A stretch of 42,779 bases of DNA, taken from VRUE01 sp035557635 (lineage in GTDB: Bacteria; Actinomycetota; Thermoleophilia; Solirubrobacterales; 70-9). Both the position numbers and the translations under genes were made by a program. Positions 40,649-42,779 of the stretch are shown piece by piece; within the stretch, counting starts at the first letter, position 1; every line of letters begins with the position of its first letter. The notes under the pieces were generated by a model. That model had not been told where the DNA came from. It made no database searches and saw nothing but the letters and a program-made list of their open reading frames with translations. Location of the stretch: the NCBI GenBank assembly GCA_035557635.1, contig DATMDR010000088.1:1-42779 (forward strand). The letters are read 5' to 3'.

Positions 40649-41347
40649 TCAGGCAGAATCGCGCTGGCGGAGCGCCTCGAAGAGCAGCGCGGTGGCTGCC
40701 GCCGAGACGTTGAGCGAGTCCACCCTGCCCCGTCGCGGTAGCGCGATCAGGCCGTCGCAGGCCGAAGCGACGCGGGGGCGGATTCCCTTGCCCTCGCCGC
40801 CGAGCACGAGGACGGTGGGGCCCGTCAGGTCCGCGCCCCAGGGCCGCTGCTCCGCGTCGGCGTCGGCGCCCCAGATCCAGAAGCCGCCCTCCTTCGCCGC
40901 AGCGAGCCAGTCGGCGAGGTTGCGGACGCGGGCGATCGAGAGATGCTCGACGGCGCCCGCAGATGCCTTGCAGGCAACCGGCGTCACCTCGGCCGAGCGG
41001 CGTTCCGGGATGACCAAGCCAGCGGCGCCCGCCGCCTCGGCCGAACGGCATACCGCCCCTAGGTTGCGCGGGTCCTGCACCTGGTCGAGCGCTACAAGCA
41101 ATGCATCCCCGCTGACTTCGTCTTTTTTCGCGCTATTGGCGAGCAAAGGCGAAGTCAGCAATGCGCTCGGGTCGGCGTAGGGGTAGGGGTCGGCCTCGGC
41201 GACGACGCCCTGATGGTCCGGCGACCCACACATTCGCTCCAGCTCCTCGGCGGGCGTCTCCGGCGCCCGCCAAACTCGGTGAACGCCCCGCCTCCCCCGC
41301 TCCGCCTCGGCGACCGGCTGCTTCCCATAGATCAGCTGGCTTGCCAT
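40649..41347 (-). CDS. rlmB: 23S rRNA 2'-O-methyltransferase RlmB (TrmH/SpoU family)
   Basis: The 232-residue protein begins with a substrate-binding domain (LIYGKQPVAEAERGRRGVHRV). The SPOUT domain carries VALDQVQDPRNLGAVCRSAEAAGAAGLVIP (motif 1), VLVLGGEGKGIRPRV (motif 2) and VDSLNVSAAATALLFEALRQ (motif 3), forming the knotted SAM site. It methylates G2251 in E. coli numbering. Residues about 63-79 (LTSPLLANSAKKDEVSG) are an insertion at the junction of the two domains, encoded by a palindrome (41111-41159). ATG 41347 immediately follows the cysS stop at 41348, so the genes are co-transcribed. Confidence 0.9.
   Translation of the reverse strand: MASQLIYGKQPVAEAERGRRGVHRVWRAPETPAEELERMCGSPDHQGVVAEADPYPYADPSALLTSPLLANSAKKDEVSGDALLVALDQVQDPRNLGAVCRSAEAAGAAGLVIPERRSAEVTPVACKASAGAVEHLSIARVRNLADWLAAAKEGGFWIWGADADAEQRPWGADLTGPTVLVLGGEGKGIRPRVASACDGLIALPRRGRVDSLNVSAAATALLFEALRQRDSA
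41111..41159. repeat. In-frame palindrome inside rlmB (37-mer family)
   Basis: GCTGACTTCG (41111-41120) and CGAAGTCAGC (41150-41159) are perfect 10-bp arms. The 37-base body 41117-41153 has the same length and a similar layout to 10495-10531 (TTCG..TTT.T.GCGCT....GC.A..AA...CGAA), matching at 23 of 37 positions. It encodes residues about 63-79, which lie at a domain junction of RlmB. It may be an inserted coding palindrome. Confidence 0.55.
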
Positions 41348-42778
41348 CTAGACCTTGGGCACAAGCTTCGCGCCCTCGGCCGAGTCCCGAACCTCCCAGC
41401 CAAGCTCGGCCAGCCGTTCCCGAATCTCATCCGCGCGCTCGAAGTCCTTAGCCGCCCGCGCTTCCTCGCGCTGCGTAAGCAACTCCTCTGCCCCCTCGTC
41501 GGCCTCAGCTCCCTGATCCGGCTGGGTAAGGGAACCGAGGCCGACGAGCCCAAGCATCTCCGCCAAGGCCCTCGCCGCTTCACCTCCAGGCACCTGACCC
41601 CGGTTCGCTTCCGCCACCAGCTCGAACACCTCGGCCATAGCCCGCGGCGTATTGAAGTCGTCAGCCAGGGCATCTCGGAATCTTTCGAGGCGGACGTCGG
41701 GGCCGAGAGGGGAGTCGGGGGAGGGGTCGCCGGAGCCTCCCTGCTGTTGCTCCACCGAGCCCTCCACCGACTCCCCCACGCCGCCGTCGCCGGCCGCCGG
41801 ATGCTCTCGGAAGAAGTTCCTCAATCGCTCGACCTGCGCCACAGCCTGCTCCATCTGCTCCGGCCCAAAAGCCAACGGCTGCCGGTAATGCCCCGAGATC
41901 AGGTACGCCACCACCGCCTCGCGCCCATAGCGATCCAGGGCCTCTGACAGCTGGAAGATGTTGCCCTCGGACTTCGACATCTTCTCCGCATTCGTCTCGA
42001 CCATCCCGTTGTGCATCCAGAGCGCGGCGAAGGGCCGGCCGGCCGCCTCGGACTGGGCGATCTCGTTCTCGTGGTGGGGGAAGAGCAGGTCAGAGCCGCC
42101 GCCGTGGATCGCGAAGGAGGGGCCCAGCTCCTTCTCCGCCATCACCGAGCACTCAATGTGCCAGGCGGGGCGGCCGCGGCCCCAGGGGGAGTCCCAGCTC
42201 GTGTCCTCCCCCTGCTTGTGCGATTTCCAGAGGGCGAAGTCCAGTTGGCTCTCCTTGAGCGAGGCCTCGCCCGCATCCTCGCCCTGGTCCATGTCCTCGG
42301 GGCGGCGGTTGGAGAGCTTGCCGTAGCCCTCGAAGCTGCCGACCCGGAAGTAGACGTCCCCGCCGGACTCGTAGGCGTGGCCGCGCTCGACCAGCTCGGC
42401 GATCAGGGCGACGATCCCCTCGATCTCCTCCGAGGCCAGCGGCTCCGCGTCGGGCCGCCCCAGCCCCAGCCGCCCGGTGTCCTCGATGTAGGCGGCGGTC
42501 ATCCTCGCGGCGAACTGCGCCGAGGGCTCGCCCAGCTCCCCGGCCGCGACGTAGATCTTGTCGTTGACGTCGGTGACGTTGACGACCAGCCTCGCCGCGT
42601 AGCCCTCCGAGCGCAGGAAGCGCGCCAGCAGCGAGAAGACCACGAAGGGGCGGGCGTTGCCGATGTGGATCCGGCTGTAGACCGTCGGGCCGCAGGCGTA
42701 GATACCCACCTCGCCGCCGTCGGCGTCGACCGCGGCCAGCTTGCCGCTCAGCGTGTCCCTGATCCGAACCTCGCGCAT
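41348..42778 (-). CDS. cysS: Cysteinyl-tRNA synthetase
   Basis: The 476-residue class I synthetase charges tRNA-Cys. C29 in YACGPTVYSRIHIGN begins the zinc site and includes the HIGH equivalent HIGN (38-41). CSVM and HHENE give the other zinc ligands, and EKMSKSEGN is the KMSKS loop. A Gly/Ser/Gln/Pro-rich stretch (about 325-350, GGVGESVEGSVEQQQGGSGD) interrupts the helical domain before the DALR region and is probably disordered. ATG at 42778, one base inside the window edge. Operon with rlmB. Confidence 0.96.
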   Translation of the reverse strand: MREVRIRDTLSGKLAAVDADGGEVGIYACGPTVYSRIHIGNARPFVVFSLLARFLRSEGYAARLVVNVTDVNDKIYVAAGELGEPSAQFAARMTAAYIEDTGRLGLGRPDAEPLASEEIEGIVALIAELVERGHAYESGGDVYFRVGSFEGYGKLSNRRPEDMDQGEDAGEASLKESQLDFALWKSHKQGEDTSWDSPWGRGRPAWHIECSVMAEKELGPSFAIHGGGSDLLFPHHENEIAQSEAAGRPFAALWMHNGMVETNAEKMSKSEGNIFQLSEALDRYGREAVVAYLISGHYRQPLAFGPEQMEQAVAQVERLRNFFREHPAAGDGGVGESVEGSVEQQQGGSGDPSPDSPLGPDVRLERFRDALADDFNTPRAMAEVFELVAEANRGQVPGGEAARALAEMLGLVGLGSLTQPDQGAEADEGAEELLTQREEARAAKDFERADEIRERLAELGWEVRDSAEGAKLVPKV

Positions 42779-42779
42779 C

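Overview
The window is a chromosomal segment of a high-GC Gram-positive bacterium. High GC, many GTG/TTG starts, overlapping ATGA/GTGA/TGATG junctions, paired MMPL transporters, an actinobacterial or Firmicute-type LexA box (CGAAC-N4-GTTCG), a mycobacterial-style thiolase/FabG4/HtdX cassette, and a Bacillus SigH-like sigma factor together suggest a deep-branching actinobacterium of the Thermoleophilia (Solirubrobacterales-like). The lineage is an inference.

Layout. 158-1194: a HEPN/nucleotidyltransferase toxin-antitoxin pair whose upstream region carries three heptamers exactly 20 bp apart. 1443-7538: a five-gene lipid operon (FadI-type thiolase, two-domain FabG, HtdX-like hydratase, two acyl-CoA dehydrogenases), followed by a convergent HxlR-SCP2 regulator, a divergent MMPL exporter and an acyl-CoA ligase. 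12034-12391: two copies of a structured repeat. 12431-19844: class-III aminotransferase, GGDEF-EAL protein, DUF255 thioredoxin-fold protein and a second MMPL protein. 19945-25477: glutamine synthetase, a CMD-family protein, a secreted protein, an RlpA-like protein behind a c-di-AMP (ydaO/yuaA) riboswitch, RNase P RNA, an SDR and LexA with its SOS box.

25640-29570 is a compact lower-GC island between tRNA-Leu(GAG) and a frameshifted tyrosine-recombinase remnant. It holds a ParE/RelE-like toxin with a small partner, a P-loop ATPase and a membrane-anchored pentapeptide-repeat protein whose start codon overlaps that of the ATPase. 29577-42778 returns to chromosomal genes: methyltransferase, NTF2-like, GNAT, 2-hydroxyacid dehydrogenase, OsmC, ECF sigma factor with a membrane partner, a PlsC-GpsA fusion, a hydroquinone-type ring-cleavage pair, a SHOCT membrane protein, tRNA-Thr(UGU), a GNAT-like protein, SigH, RlmB and CysS.

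The least explained signals are hairpin elements of two families (12034-12391; 35068-35178 and 39636-39749). Each copy has a conserved core enclosed by long arms that are complementary to each other within the copy but unrelated between copies, and three of the four copies sit at or within 13 bases of a gene 3' end. A third, shorter palindrome family occurs once between genes (10494-10532) and once in frame inside rlmB (41111-41159). The island's ATPase/pentapeptide pair is the best candidate for an undescribed protein system.
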